From assembly GCA_902618695.1 (NCBI GenBank), contig CACNCB010000007.1, forward strand, positions 1 to 60,218: DNA of 60,218 bases, given 5' to 3'. Of the stretch, positions 44,252 through 52,314 are shown in pieces (positions within the stretch are counted from its first letter, which is position 1; every line of letters starts with the position of its first letter). The position numbers and the translations under genes were made by a program. Under the pieces are notes generated by a model, which had not been told where the DNA came from, did not search any database, and saw only the letters and a list, made by a program, of their open reading frames with translations. The stretch comes from an uncultured Pelagibacteraceae bacterium. GTDB taxonomy: Bacteria > Pseudomonadota > Alphaproteobacteria > Pelagibacterales > Pelagibacteraceae.

Positions 44252-46357
44252 ATGAGCGGAACAGTCGAAACAATACTATTATACACAATCGGAGCTGGTT
44301 TATTATCTATCGTTTATGGATTTTTAACTGGGAAAAATATTCTAAATTCAAGTGCAGGAAATGCAAAAATGCAAGATATTGCATCTGCAATTCAAATTGG
44401 TGCAAAAGCATATTTAGCAAGACAATACAAAACTATAGCTATTGTTGGTGCTGTAGTTTTAGTAATCGTAAGTATTGCATTTAGTCCCCTAGTAGGTCTG
44501 GGTTATTTAATAGGTGCTGCTTTGTCAGGTATTGCGGGCTATGTGGGAATGTTAGTTTCTGTAGAGGCAAACGTAAGGACAGCCGAAGCATCAAGAAAAG
44601 GCTTAGCTCAAGGTCTTTCTGTTGCATTTAAATCTGGTGCTGTAACTGGAATGTTGGTTGCAGGTTTAGCATTATTATCAATAGCTGTTTATTATTATAT
44701 TTTATTAAAGTCTAATGTAGATGAGAGAGAAATTGTAAATGCTTTAGTTGCATTGGGTTTTGGTGCATCATTAATTTCAATTTTTGCAAGGTTAGGTGGT
44801 GGAATTTTTACAAAAGGTGCTGATGTTGGTGCTGATTTAGTTGGAAAAGTTGAAGCCGGAATACCTGAAGATGATCCTAGAAACCCTGCTGTAATCGCAG
44901 ATAACGTTGGAGATAACGTAGGAGATTGTGCAGGTATGGCTGCAGATTTATTTGAAACTTATGCGGTTACAATTGTTGCAACAATGGTTCTGTCTTCAAT
45001 TTTCTTTGTTGGTGATCTTAATATGATGATTTACCCTTTATCTATTGGTGCTGCATGCCTATTAACATCAATTATTGGAACATTTTTTGTTAAACTTGGA
45101 AGAAGTAATAATGTTATGAACGCTTTGTATAAAGGATTTGTTGTATCTGCTGTAGCTTCTTTAGTAATATTATGGCCAGTTACAGATCACGTAATTGGTT
45201 TTACAAATGAATTTACAGTAAATGATAAAACTTTTAATGGAATGGATTTATATTATTGTGGTGTTATAGGGTTAGTTATAACTGGATTATTGATCTGGAT
45301 AACTGAATACTATACAGGAACAAGTTACAGACCAGTTAAATCTGTTGCTTTGTCATCGACTACAGGTCATGGTACCAATGTTATTCAAGGATTGGCTGTT
45401 TCTATGGAAGCAACTGCTATTCCTGCATTGATCATTGTTGCGGGTATCTTAATAACAAATACTATTGCTGGTTTGTTTGGGATAGCTATTGCTGTCACTA
45501 CAATGTTAGCATTAGCAGGAATGGTTGTAGCTCTCGACGCATACGGACCAGTAACTGATAATGCGGGTGGTATTGCTGAAATGTCTAATCTTGATAAGAA
45601 AGTTAGAAAAACAACAGACGCCTTAGATGCAGTAGGAAACACAACTAAAGCAGTTACAAAAGGTTATGCGATAGGCTCTGCAGGTTTGGGAGCATTAGTT
45701 TTATTCGCAGCTTATACTGAGGATATTAAGCATTTCTCAAAAGAGGCAGGATCAGCATTAGAGGGAATTGTAGTAACTTTTGATCTATCTAATCCTTATG
45801 TGGTTGTTGGTTTATTAATTGGTGGAATGTTACCTTATCTTTTTGGTTCAATGGGAATGCAAGCAGTTGGAAGAGCAGGTGGTGCAGTTGTGGTTGAAGT
45901 AAGAAGACAATTTAAAAAATTTCCTGGTATTATGAAAAGAAAACAAAAACCTGATTATGCAAAATTAGTAGATTTGCTTACTGTTGCAGCAATTAAGGAA
46001 ATGATTATACCATCATTGTTACCAGTATTATCTCCTGTGGTTTTATATTTTGTAATTCTATCAATTGGTGGACAAGTTGCTGCACTAGCTGCAGTTGGTG
46101 CAATGTTACTTGGTGTGATTATCACAGGTTTGTTTGTTGCTGTATCAATGACAGCAGGTGGTGGTGCTTGGGATAATGCAAAAAAATATATTGAAGATGG
46201 AAATCATGGTGGAAAAGGTTCAGAAGCCCATAAAGCTGCTGTAACAGGTGATACTGTTGGTGATCCCTACAAAGATACAGCAGGTCCAGCAGTGAATCCA
46301 ATGATAAAAATAACTAATATTGTTGCCTTACTTTTATTAGCAGTTATAGCTAATTAA
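44252..46357 (+). CDS. hppA: Membrane-bound proton-translocating pyrophosphatase (K+-independent)
   Basis: Couples pyrophosphate hydrolysis to proton pumping across the inner membrane. With the ATG at 44252 ([10 protein letters not shown]) it is 701 aa with about sixteen membrane segments. Catalytic loops include [20 protein letters not shown] and [17 protein letters not shown], and the C-terminal [14 protein letters not shown]. The cation-dependence motif reads [10 protein letters not shown] with Lys466 where K+-dependent enzymes have Ala, so it should not need potassium. It is flanked by a terminator-like hairpin. An in-frame ATG 48 nt upstream lies in the promoter region. Confidence 0.96.
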   Translation: MSGTVETILLYTIGAGLLSIVYGFLTGKNILNSSAGNAKMQDIASAIQIGAKAYLARQYKTIAIVGAVVLVIVSIAFSPLVGLGYLIGAALSGIAGYVGMLVSVEANVRTAEASRKGLAQGLSVAFKSGAVTGMLVAGLALLSIAVYYYILLKSNVDEREIVNALVALGFGASLISIFARLGGGIFTKGADVGADLVGKVEAGIPEDDPRNPAVIADNVGDNVGDCAGMAADLFETYAVTIVATMVLSSIFFVGDLNMMIYPLSIGAACLLTSIIGTFFVKLGRSNNVMNALYKGFVVSAVASLVILWPVTDHVIGFTNEFTVNDKTFNGMDLYYCGVIGLVITGLLIWITEYYTGTSYRPVKSVALSSTTGHGTNVIQGLAVSMEATAIPALIIVAGILITNTIAGLFGIAIAVTTMLALAGMVVALDAYGPVTDNAGGIAEMSNLDKKVRKTTDALDAVGNTTKAVTKGYAIGSAGLGALVLFAAYTEDIKHFSKEAGSALEGIVVTFDLSNPYVVVGLLIGGMLPYLFGSMGMQAVGRAGGAVVVEVRRQFKKFPGIMKRKQKPDYAKLVDLLTVAAIKEMIIPSLLPVLSPVVLYFVILSIGGQVAALAAVGAMLLGVIITGLFVAVSMTAGGGAWDNAKKYIEDGNHGGKGSEAHKAAVTGDTVGDPYKDTAGPAVNPMIKITNIVALLLLAVIAN

Positions 46358-46371
46358 ATATTATTTTTTTA

Positions 46372-46405
46372 TAATGGCTCTGTTATCATATTAATAGAGC
46401 CGTTA
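46372..46405 (+). terminator. Hairpin, likely intrinsic terminator after hppA
   Basis: TAATGGCTCT (46372-46381) pairs with AGAGCCGTTA (46396-46405) as a 10-bp stem with one G-T pair and a 14-nt loop, followed by the T-rich TTTCTTATTTC. It lies 15 nt after the hppA stop and overlaps the end of the convergent bamE gene. It is the clearest stem-loop of terminator type in the window; the T tract is interrupted, so efficiency is uncertain. Confidence 0.6.
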
Positions 46406-46864
46406 TTTCTTATTTCGATTTCTCTTAGGACTATCAATCTTTTGCCTTAAACTTGAAACGATACTAAAAACAAAACTATCTTTTTCAGACATTTTTGTTG
46501 TTTTGTTTGTAAATAAAATTTTATTTTGATCTTCTATATTGTAAAATTTTTTAAATTTTAATACACCATATCTATCAATTTCTAATAACAATACATTGTT
46601 TTTTTCAACTTTTGTTTTACCTAGTTTAAAAATTGATGATTTTGTTTTTTTATTTTCAATATAAATCCAATAATTATTACTTACTAAACTTTTGGTTGAA
46701 GGAGCACCTAAAATGTTAATTATTTCATTTTTATTTGTTTTATTTATAATTAATTTTTTTTGTTTTAAATCTAAATTCGATACACCATGATATTTCTCAA
46801 TAGGTTTTAATTTACAATTTGTAACTATAAAAAATAAAAAAATTAGATATAATATTTTTTTCAT
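46403..46864 (-). CDS. bamE: BamE-like (SmpA/OmlA) outer-membrane assembly lipoprotein
   Basis: A 153-aa lipoprotein of the BAM complex that folds beta-barrels into the outer membrane. The signal MKKILYLIFLFFIVTNC ends in a lipobox with Cys17; the -1 residue is Asn, which is atypical. The mature part has the BamE pattern LIINKTNKNEIINILGAPST followed by NYWIYIEN, as in alphaproteobacterial members. A longer start at 46879 is possible. It converges on hppA and is divergent from the bc1 chaperone gene with starts almost touching. Confidence 0.8.
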   Translation of the reverse strand: MKKILYLIFLFFIVTNCKLKPIEKYHGVSNLDLKQKKLIINKTNKNEIINILGAPSTKSLVSNNYWIYIENKKTKSSIFKLGKTKVEKNNVLLLEIDRYGVLKFKKFYNIEDQNKILFTNKTTKMSEKDSFVFSIVSSLRQKIDSPKRNRNKK

Positions 46865-46877
46865 GAATATTAAATAC

Positions 46878-47333
46878 ATGTACCTTTACAATAAAATGAT
46901 AAAATACTCTAGAAATAAAGATTTATATAAACTAAAGAATAACAGAGAAGATAATTTTTCAGATCGTTTATCAATTTTTTTACTACATTTTTCCTTTTTT
47001 TTAAAAAATTACAAAAATGAGGAAAATAAGAAAATTCTCCAAGAGATATACGATTTAAATTTTCGTCAATTAGAGTTAAGTATAAGAGAAATTGGTTATG
47101 GTGATCAATCAATTAATAAAAAAATGAAGGATTACTTAAATCTTTTTCATTCAATGGTATCAGAAATTCACTTTTGGGATGATTTTGACAAGGAAAAAAA
47201 AAGTAAAAAAATCTCTTTTTTTTTGAATGATTTTACTAATATTGATAATTTAGTTGATTATTTTGACAAATTTGATGATTCTTTGTCAAAAAAAACTTTG
47301 AATTCTTATTTAAAAAGTGTAAGTAACCCATAA
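46878..47333 (+). CDS. Ubiquinol-cytochrome c chaperone (CBP3-like) family protein
   Basis: A protein of about 151 aa related to mitochondrial CBP3, an assembly factor for cytochrome b of the bc1 complex. It shows the family pattern [36 protein letters not shown] and [13 protein letters not shown]. The context (bamE divergent, rpmF-plsX downstream) is the usual alphaproteobacterial one. The start is ambiguous: ATGs at 46863, 46878 and 46896 are in frame; family alignment supports 46878. A perfect TATAAT lies at 46848-46853 inside bamE and could serve as its -10 element. Confidence 0.75.
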   Translation: MYLYNKMIKYSRNKDLYKLKNNREDNFSDRLSIFLLHFSFFLKNYKNEENKKILQEIYDLNFRQLELSIREIGYGDQSINKKMKDYLNLFHSMVSEIHFWDDFDKEKKSKKISFFLNDFTNIDNLVDYFDKFDDSLSKKTLNSYLKSVSNP

Positions 47334-47335
47334 TT

Positions 47336-47518
47336 ATGGCTGTACCAAAACGTAAACAAACCCCTTCCAGAACAGGAATGAGAAGAGCTCAAACTATGAA
47401 ATTTTCAACTAAAAATATAGTTGAGGATAAAAAATCTGGTGAATATAGGCTTTCCCATCATCTTGATCTTAAAACAGGCATGTATAAAGGAAGACAAGTT
47501 TTAGACCCAAAAGAATAG
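47336..47518 (+). CDS. rpmF: 50S ribosomal protein L32
   Basis: A 60-aa L32: [17 protein letters not shown] at the start, then the central [22 protein letters not shown]. There are no cysteines, so it is the zinc-free form. The usual neighbour plsX follows 19 nt later. It starts three bases after the stop of the bc1 chaperone gene; a DUF177 (YceD) gene normally found next to rpmF is absent. Confidence 0.95.
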   Translation: MAVPKRKQTPSRTGMRRAQTMKFSTKNIVEDKKSGEYRLSHHLDLKTGMYKGRQVLDPKE

Positions 47519-47537
47519 TATATAATAATCTATTAAA

Positions 47538-48539
47538 ATGTCAGATTTGATAAAAATTGCAGTTGATGCAATGGGTGGTGATGGATCACCAAAAAAAATA
47601 ATAGATGGTATTATTTTTAATCATTCAACAAATAAAAAAAATTTTTATAAAATTTTTGGGAATGAAAATATGATAAATCCATTAATAGAAGGAAAAGTTC
47701 CTCAAGAATTTTTTGAAATAGTTCATACAGAAAAAAAAATTGAAAGCACTGATAGTCCTTTAGAAGGAGCTAAGAGAGGCAAGGATACGAGTATGTGGCT
47801 TGCTATTCAAAGTGTCAAAGATAAAGAGGCCGATATAGTGATATCTGCTGGTAATACCGGAGCACTATTAGTTGTATCAAAATTGAATTTAAAAATGATT
47901 GAAAATATAGATAAGCCAGCTTTGTCTGCTTTATGGCCAAATAAAAAAGGTATGAGTGTTGTCTTAGATTTAGGAGCAAATATTGAATGTAGTTCTAAAA
48001 ATCTCTTAGATTTCTCAATTATGGGTGCTTCACTCTACACATCTCTTTATCCAAATGATAAACCTAATGTTGCTTTATTAAACATTGGTTCAGAAGAATT
48101 AAAAGGTAATGAGATTATTAAAGAAACGTATCAATTTTTAAATGAAAAAAAATCAGATAATTATAACTTCTATGGATACATAGAAGGAAATCATCTTATG
48201 GATGGACAGGTAAACGTAATTGTATCGGATGGTTTTACAGGAAATGTTGCATTAAAAACTGCAGAAGGTACCGCAAATTTTATAACCAGTGAATTAAAAA
48301 GTGCTATGACAGGTTCATTATTGGGTAAAATTGCATCTTTATTAAATATATCAAACTTAAAGAAATTTAAGAAAAGACTAGATCCAAGATTATATAACGG
48401 GGCTATATTTATTGGTTTAGATTCACCAGTTGTAAAAAGTCACGGTGGAACAGACTATATTGGTTTTTCAAATTCACTAGATGTTTGTAATAGAATTGTA
48501 AAAGGTAGTTTGATAGAAAAGATAAAACAGAATATTTAA
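47538..48539 (+). CDS. plsX: Phosphate acyltransferase PlsX
   Basis: Makes acyl-phosphate from acyl-ACP, the substrate of PlsY (encoded at 10895). The 333-aa protein has IAVDAMGGDGSPK, VISAGNTGALL, LGANIECSSKNL and SDGFTGNVALKTAEGTANF. Length is normal. ihfA begins one base after its stop; the fabH gene that normally lies between plsX and ihfA is not present. Confidence 0.95.
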   Translation: MSDLIKIAVDAMGGDGSPKKIIDGIIFNHSTNKKNFYKIFGNENMINPLIEGKVPQEFFEIVHTEKKIESTDSPLEGAKRGKDTSMWLAIQSVKDKEADIVISAGNTGALLVVSKLNLKMIENIDKPALSALWPNKKGMSVVLDLGANIECSSKNLLDFSIMGASLYTSLYPNDKPNVALLNIGSEELKGNEIIKETYQFLNEKKSDNYNFYGYIEGNHLMDGQVNVIVSDGFTGNVALKTAEGTANFITSELKSAMTGSLLGKIASLLNISNLKKFKKRLDPRLYNGAIFIGLDSPVVKSHGGTDYIGFSNSLDVCNRIVKGSLIEKIKQNI

Positions 48540-48540
48540 T

Positions 48541-48840
48541 ATGAGAATTAATTTAACTAAAAAAGACTTAGTTAATTTGGTTTATATGCAGCTTGGCTTT
48601 TCAAAGCAAATTTCAGAAAATTTAATTGAAGATTTTTTATCTACTATAGTATCTAATATTAAAAATGAAAAAAAGCTAAAATTATCTAAATTTGGAACTT
48701 TTACTATAAGACAAAAAAAATCTAGAATTGGAAGAAACCCTAAAACTAAGGAAACAAAAATAATTTCAAGTAGAGATGTTGTGCTGTTTAAACCATCAAA
48801 GGAATTTAAAGAATTTATCAATTCGAAAGATAATGGATAA
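48541..48840 (+). CDS. ihfA: Integration host factor alpha subunit
   Basis: DNA-bending nucleoid protein of the HU/IHF family, 99 aa. It has the KKDLVNLVYMQLGFS helix, KLSKFGTFTIRQKKSRIGRNPKT beta-arm segment (shown as two pieces FGTFTIRQKK and RIGRNPKT) with the Arg-Asn-Pro DNA-intercalating motif, and the C-terminal VVLFKPSKEFKEFIN helix. Position before the MerR gene supports IhfA over HU. Its end overlaps the MerR gene by 8 nt. Confidence 0.9.
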   Translation: MRINLTKKDLVNLVYMQLGFSKQISENLIEDFLSTIVSNIKNEKKLKLSKFGTFTIRQKKSRIGRNPKTKETKIISSRDVVLFKPSKEFKEFINSKDNG

Positions 48841-49216
48841 ATCAGATAGCGCTTATAAGACTATTGGTGAAGTTGCAAAAATATTAAATCTTAAATCAAA
48901 TAATAAAGGAGTTTTGCCAACTCATGTTATTAGATTTTGGGAAACTCAATTTAAACAAATTAAACCAAAAATACTAAATTCTAATAGAAGATATTATGAT
49001 GAAAAAACAATAAATCTTCTTAAAAAAGTAAAATTTTTATTGAAAGACCAAGGTATGACAATAAATGGTGTAAAAAAAATATTAGATAATGAAGATTCTT
49101 TAAAGCTTGACGAAATTGCAGATAAATCTATAAGAACTGAAAATTTAAAAAATAAGTTATTAAAAATTTCAAATAAATTAAAAGAATTAAAATATGGCAA
49201 AAAAAACACACGTTAA
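48833..49216 (+). CDS. MerR-family transcriptional regulator
   Basis: A 127-aa regulator with an N-terminal winged helix (YKTIGEVAKILNL, HVIRFWETQF, NSNRRYYDEKTINLLKKVKFLLKD in pieces), then GMTINGVKKIL and a C-terminal helix (about 95-125) for dimerisation. No conserved metal-binding cysteines follow, so the ligand is unknown. In alphaproteobacteria a MerR gene next to ihfA is usual. I chose ATG 48833, overlapping ihfA by 8 nt. It overlaps rpmG by 23 nt. Confidence 0.87.
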   Translation: MDKSDSAYKTIGEVAKILNLKSNNKGVLPTHVIRFWETQFKQIKPKILNSNRRYYDEKTINLLKKVKFLLKDQGMTINGVKKILDNEDSLKLDEIADKSIRTENLKNKLLKISNKLKELKYGKKNTR

Positions 49217-49385
49217 AGTAAGAATGGTACCTGAAGCTAAACCTGATAGTCCTTACTTCTATTATGTTAAAAAACCTGCTGGAGGTGAAAAAGCTAAAGT
49301 TAAACTTGCAGCCAAAAAATATAACCCAGATACAAGAAAACATGAAATGTTTGTGGAAAAGAAGCTTCCACCCCACAGTAAGTAA
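49194..49385 (+). CDS. rpmG: 50S ribosomal protein L33
   Basis: A 63-aa L33: MAKKTHVKVRMVPEA, then PYFYYVKKPAGG and the family C-terminal half AKVKLAAKKYNPDTRKHEMF with EKKLPP. It has no cysteines (zinc-free form). It is somewhat longer than E. coli L33 (55 aa) by about eight residues around PEAKPDSP and the tail. The start overlaps the end of the MerR gene by 23 nt. It converges on chorismate mutase, adjacent stop to stop. Confidence 0.9.
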   Translation: MAKKTHVKVRMVPEAKPDSPYFYYVKKPAGGEKAKVKLAAKKYNPDTRKHEMFVEKKLPPHSK

Positions 49386-49676
49386 TTATTTTTTTTTAAA
49401 GTTTCTCTTTTCGTAATCGATATAAGATAAAATCATATTTTTCCATATACGATTAGTAATTTTTGGATCAATCTTAAGCTTTTTTGATTTTGAATGAATT
49501 TTTTTAAGAATAAAGTTAATACGTTTTCTATCTACTATTTCTTTTTTAAATTCTTTAAGTTTTAAAACTTCTTTTACAAGATTTGTTCTATATTTAATCA
49601 AAGATAACAACTTATTATCTAAATTATCTAATTTAGATCTGATAATTTTTAATTTTTTTTTGTTTTTTGGCGACAT
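49386..49676 (-). CDS. Chorismate mutase (AroQ class)
   Basis: A 96-aa all-helical protein with the AroQ pattern: IRSKLDNLDNKLLSLIKYRT, VKEVLKLK, VDRKRINFILKKI and a last helix WKNMILSYIDYE. The family makes prephenate from chorismate for phenylalanine and tyrosine. Catalytic residues are expected at the first Arg (IRSKLD), the Arg in KYRT/LVKEV region, the Lys of KLKE and Arg of DRKR. No fused dehydratase domain is present. It converges on rpmG and diverges from ctaA 43 bp away. Confidence 0.87.
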   Translation of the reverse strand: MSPKNKKKLKIIRSKLDNLDNKLLSLIKYRTNLVKEVLKLKEFKKEIVDRKRINFILKKIHSKSKKLKIDPKITNRIWKNMILSYIDYEKRNFKKK

Positions 49677-49719
49677 TTAATTTGTTGGTTTAATTAATAA
49701 TTATTATATTTATTTATTT

Positions 49720-50745
49720 ATGTACAGTCAGAATTATTCTTTAAATTCTCAATTAAAATTATGGATGATCACTTTATTAGTTATGATCGTGCTTATTATC
49801 TTAGTAGGGGGCCTAACCAGATTAACTGACTCTGGATTATCTATTACTTCTTGGGAACTTTTTGTTGGTTTATTGCCTCCGTTAAATAATGATAAATGGA
49901 TAGAATATTTTGATCTTTATAAAACAATTCCTGAATATAAAGAGCAAAATTTTAATATGACTCTATATGAATTTAAAATCATTTTTTGGTGGGAATGGGC
50001 ACACCGTCAATTGGGTAGATTAATTGGTTTAACAGTCCTTTTACCAATGATTTATTTTACAATTAAGAATGGTTTTTGGGTTCTAAGAGAATATTCAATT
50101 ATTTTTTTATTAGTGTGCTTTCAAGGATTTATCGGATGGTATATGGTTTCAAGTGGATTGGTTGATAGAGTCGATGTTAGTCATTATAGATTATCACTAC
50201 ATTTAGTTACAGCTTTTATCATTTTATCTATAGTTTTTTGGAAATATTTAAATCTAACTGATATAAAAATTAATTATATTAATATTCAATTAAACCCAAT
50301 TAAATTCTTTCTTTTATTATTATTTTTTCAATTAATAATTGGTGCATTTGTCTCTGGTATGGATGCGGGAAAAATTTATAATACATGGCCTTTAATGGGT
50401 TCATCATACTTTCCTGATGACAGTATGATCAGTGATTTTTTTAGTCTCAAAGTATTTGATGATCAATCACTTGTTCAATTTATTCACAGAAATTTAGCTT
50501 ATTTAATTGTCATAATATATTTTTATATGCTTTATTTTGTTTTAAAAAATGGAAATATTAATTTGAGAATTCCAATTTTTATTATTGGAATTAGTTTACT
50601 TTTTCAAATTTTTTTGGGAGTTCTTACTATTTTATCTGGAGTAAAAATGCTCTATGCATCTCTACACCAGATAAATTCTATTATAATAATACTCTCAACT
50701 TTATATTTTCTTTATATTGTAAAATATAAAGAAACAATTTATTAG
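49720..50745 (+). CDS. ctaA: Haem A synthase (CtaA/COX15)
   Basis: Membrane enzyme that oxidises haem O to haem A for cytochrome c oxidase. The 341-aa protein has eight membrane segments with the four paired histidines in EWAHRQLGRLIGL, LSLHLVTAF, FIHRNLAYL and SLHQINS, and the GAFVSGMDAGKIYNTWPLMG segment characteristic of alphaproteobacterial/mitochondrial COX15 (shown as SGMDAGKIYNTWPLMG). Length is normal. It stands alone facing metY across a short gap. Confidence 0.95.
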   Translation: MYSQNYSLNSQLKLWMITLLVMIVLIILVGGLTRLTDSGLSITSWELFVGLLPPLNNDKWIEYFDLYKTIPEYKEQNFNMTLYEFKIIFWWEWAHRQLGRLIGLTVLLPMIYFTIKNGFWVLREYSIIFLLVCFQGFIGWYMVSSGLVDRVDVSHYRLSLHLVTAFIILSIVFWKYLNLTDIKINYINIQLNPIKFFLLLLFFQLIIGAFVSGMDAGKIYNTWPLMGSSYFPDDSMISDFFSLKVFDDQSLVQFIHRNLAYLIVIIYFYMLYFVLKNGNINLRIPIFIIGISLLFQIFLGVLTILSGVKMLYASLHQINSIIIILSTLYFLYIVKYKETIY

Positions 50746-50774
50746 TTACTATTTGTAGATATTAAAACCTCAAA

Positions 50775-52103
50775 TTAGCTTACAGCTTTTAAATTGCCTT
50801 TTGATGATTTATTCAATGCTTGATCTAGATCCTCAATTATATCATCAATGTGTTCAATGCCGATACAAAGTCTTACATAACTTTGGGTAACACCTGATGC
50901 AGCTAGTTCTTTCTCATTTAATTGACTATGAGTTGTACTTGCCGGGTGTATTGCTAAACTTCTAGCATCACCAATATTAGCAACGTGATAGAACATCTTT
51001 AAAGACTCGATAAATTTTTTACCGGCTTCAATACCACCTTTAAGTTCAATACCAATCATTGGTCCATTTCCACCTTTAAGATATTTTTTTGCTCTGTCAG
51101 CAATAGGTTTATCATGTTCAGTAGAATAAATAACTTTTGTAACTTCTTTATGCTTTTTAAGAAAATCAACTACATATTCAGCATTAGCACAATGTTGTCT
51201 CATTCTTAAAGCAACTGTTTCAAGTCCTTGAATTATTGCAAAAGCATTATCTGGAGCCAGAGCTGATCCCAAATCTCTTAATAAACAAACTCTTGCCCTA
51301 ACTGCAAATGGTACATTGGCACCAGTTAGTTCTGGTACAGCCTTTCCCCAAATTACACCACCATAACTATTATCAGGTTCATTAAATAAAGGTTGTCTTT
51401 TGGGATCTGCGGTCCAATCAAAGTTGCCACTATCAACTATACTTCCTGCAACTGCTGTACCGTGTCCACCTATATATTTTGTAAGTGAGTGAATTACTAC
51501 TGCAGCTCCATGTTCAATCGGTCTGCATATTACTGGTGCGGCTGTGTTATCCATTATTAGTGGAATGTTATATTTTCTTCCAATGTCAGAAACTTCCTTT
51601 ATTGGAAACACCCTCAAATATGGATTTGGTAAAGTTTCACCGTAAAAAGCTCTAGTTTTATCATCTATTAACTTTTCAAAATTTTCAGGATTACTCGGAT
51701 CTGCATATCTTATCTCTATCCCAAGTTTGCTAAGTGTATGTGTGAACAAAGATACTGTACCACCATAAAGATCAGTTGAGCTTACTATATTATCACCGGC
51801 TTGAGCTAAATTTAATACAGCAAACGTTGATGCAGTTTGACCTGAGGATACAGTTACACATGATAGACCTCCTTCAAGAGCAGCAACTCTTTTTTCCAGG
51901 ACATCATTTGTTGGGTTCATTATACGAGTGTAGATGTTACCAAATTCTTTAAGAGCGAAAAGGTTAGCAGCGTGCTCTGTATTGTTAAATTGGTACGATG
52001 TTGTTCTATAAATTGGAACCGCTACTGCGTTCGTTGCTGGATCACTCCTATAGTCACCACCATGTATGGCAATAGTTTCAGGGTTATTTCTTTTTTTAGT
52101 CAT
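50775..52103 (-). CDS. metY: O-acetylhomoserine sulfhydrylase (Cys/Met PLP enzyme)
   Basis: Makes homocysteine from O-acetylhomoserine and sulfide, in the direct-sulfhydrylation route to methionine. The 442-aa protein of the trans-sulfuration PLP family has YRTTSYQFNN, the YGGTVSLF motif, LIMDNTAAPVI and the PLP Lys in VIHSLTKYIGGHGT. It is typical of MetY rather than MetB or MetC because of the long insertion around DWTADPKRQPLF. It is preceded by tandem SAM-II and SAM-V riboswitches; its SD GGAG (52108-52111) lies inside the SAM-V element four bases before the ATG. Confidence 0.93.
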   Translation of the reverse strand: MTKKRNNPETIAIHGGDYRSDPATNAVAVPIYRTTSYQFNNTEHAANLFALKEFGNIYTRIMNPTNDVLEKRVAALEGGLSCVTVSSGQTASTFAVLNLAQAGDNIVSSTDLYGGTVSLFTHTLSKLGIEIRYADPSNPENFEKLIDDKTRAFYGETLPNPYLRVFPIKEVSDIGRKYNIPLIMDNTAAPVICRPIEHGAAVVIHSLTKYIGGHGTAVAGSIVDSGNFDWTADPKRQPLFNEPDNSYGGVIWGKAVPELTGANVPFAVRARVCLLRDLGSALAPDNAFAIIQGLETVALRMRQHCANAEYVVDFLKKHKEVTKVIYSTEHDKPIADRAKKYLKGGNGPMIGIELKGGIEAGKKFIESLKMFYHVANIGDARSLAIHPASTTHSQLNEKELAASGVTQSYVRLCIGIEHIDDIIEDLDQALNKSSKGNLKAVS

Positions 52104-52105
52104 TT

Positions 52106-52166
52106 TACTCCTTTTTTAGTGCTTCAACATTATGTTAGGCGCACAATACAGTTCAAATGCCTACCG
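52106..52166 (-). promoter_or_regulatory. SAM-V riboswitch controlling metY
   Basis: On the minus strand the sequence GGCATTTGAACTGTATTGTG (52142-52161 region) and later GAAGCACTAAAAAAGG match the SAM-V aptamer. A first stem TAGGC/GCCTA pairs forward positions 52159-52163 with 52136-52140, an internal small hairpin AACA-TAA-TGTT follows, and a pseudoknot GTGC/GCAC pairs 52141-52144 with 52119-52122. The 3' end contains the Shine-Dalgarno GGAG (52108-52111), so ligand binding would hide the ribosome site. This is the translation-control half of the tandem. Confidence 0.85.
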
Positions 52167-52187
52167 ATTATATAATTTTATGAGATT

Positions 52188-52238
52188 TCCTTTTTAGCAG
52201 TTATAAGCCCGCAATAGGATCAAATCGGCAACTGACTT
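52188..52238 (-). promoter_or_regulatory. SAM-II riboswitch upstream of SAM-V and metY
   Basis: The minus strand carries the SAM-II core: GCCGATTTGATCC, CTATTGCGGGC, TTATAACTGC and GCTAAAAAGG, in the order and spacing of the SAM-II (SAM-alpha) pseudoknot aptamer. It lies about 25 nt upstream of the SAM-V element and begins about where a weak -10 (TATGCT, 52241-52246) would start transcription. SAM made from methionine would repress metY, so feedback is by product. A tandem of these two classes is known from Pelagibacter; I recognise it from motifs only. Confidence 0.85.
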
Positions 52239-52276
52239 TTAGCATATTAGCTACATATTTCAAGCTAAATATAAAA

Positions 52277-52304
52277 TTGACTTTGTAATTATTAATAGTA
52301 TTAA
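52277..52304 (+). promoter_or_regulatory. Candidate sigma-70 promoter for rplM-rpsI
   Basis: TTGACT (52277-52282), 16-nt spacer, TATTAA (52299-52304). Transcription would start around 52310-52312, only 3-5 nt before the rplM ATG at 52315, so the mRNA would be nearly leaderless; no Shine-Dalgarno is visible. The divergent metY leader starts about 60 bp away. Confidence 0.5.
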
Positions 52305-52314
52305 TCCTCGCACA

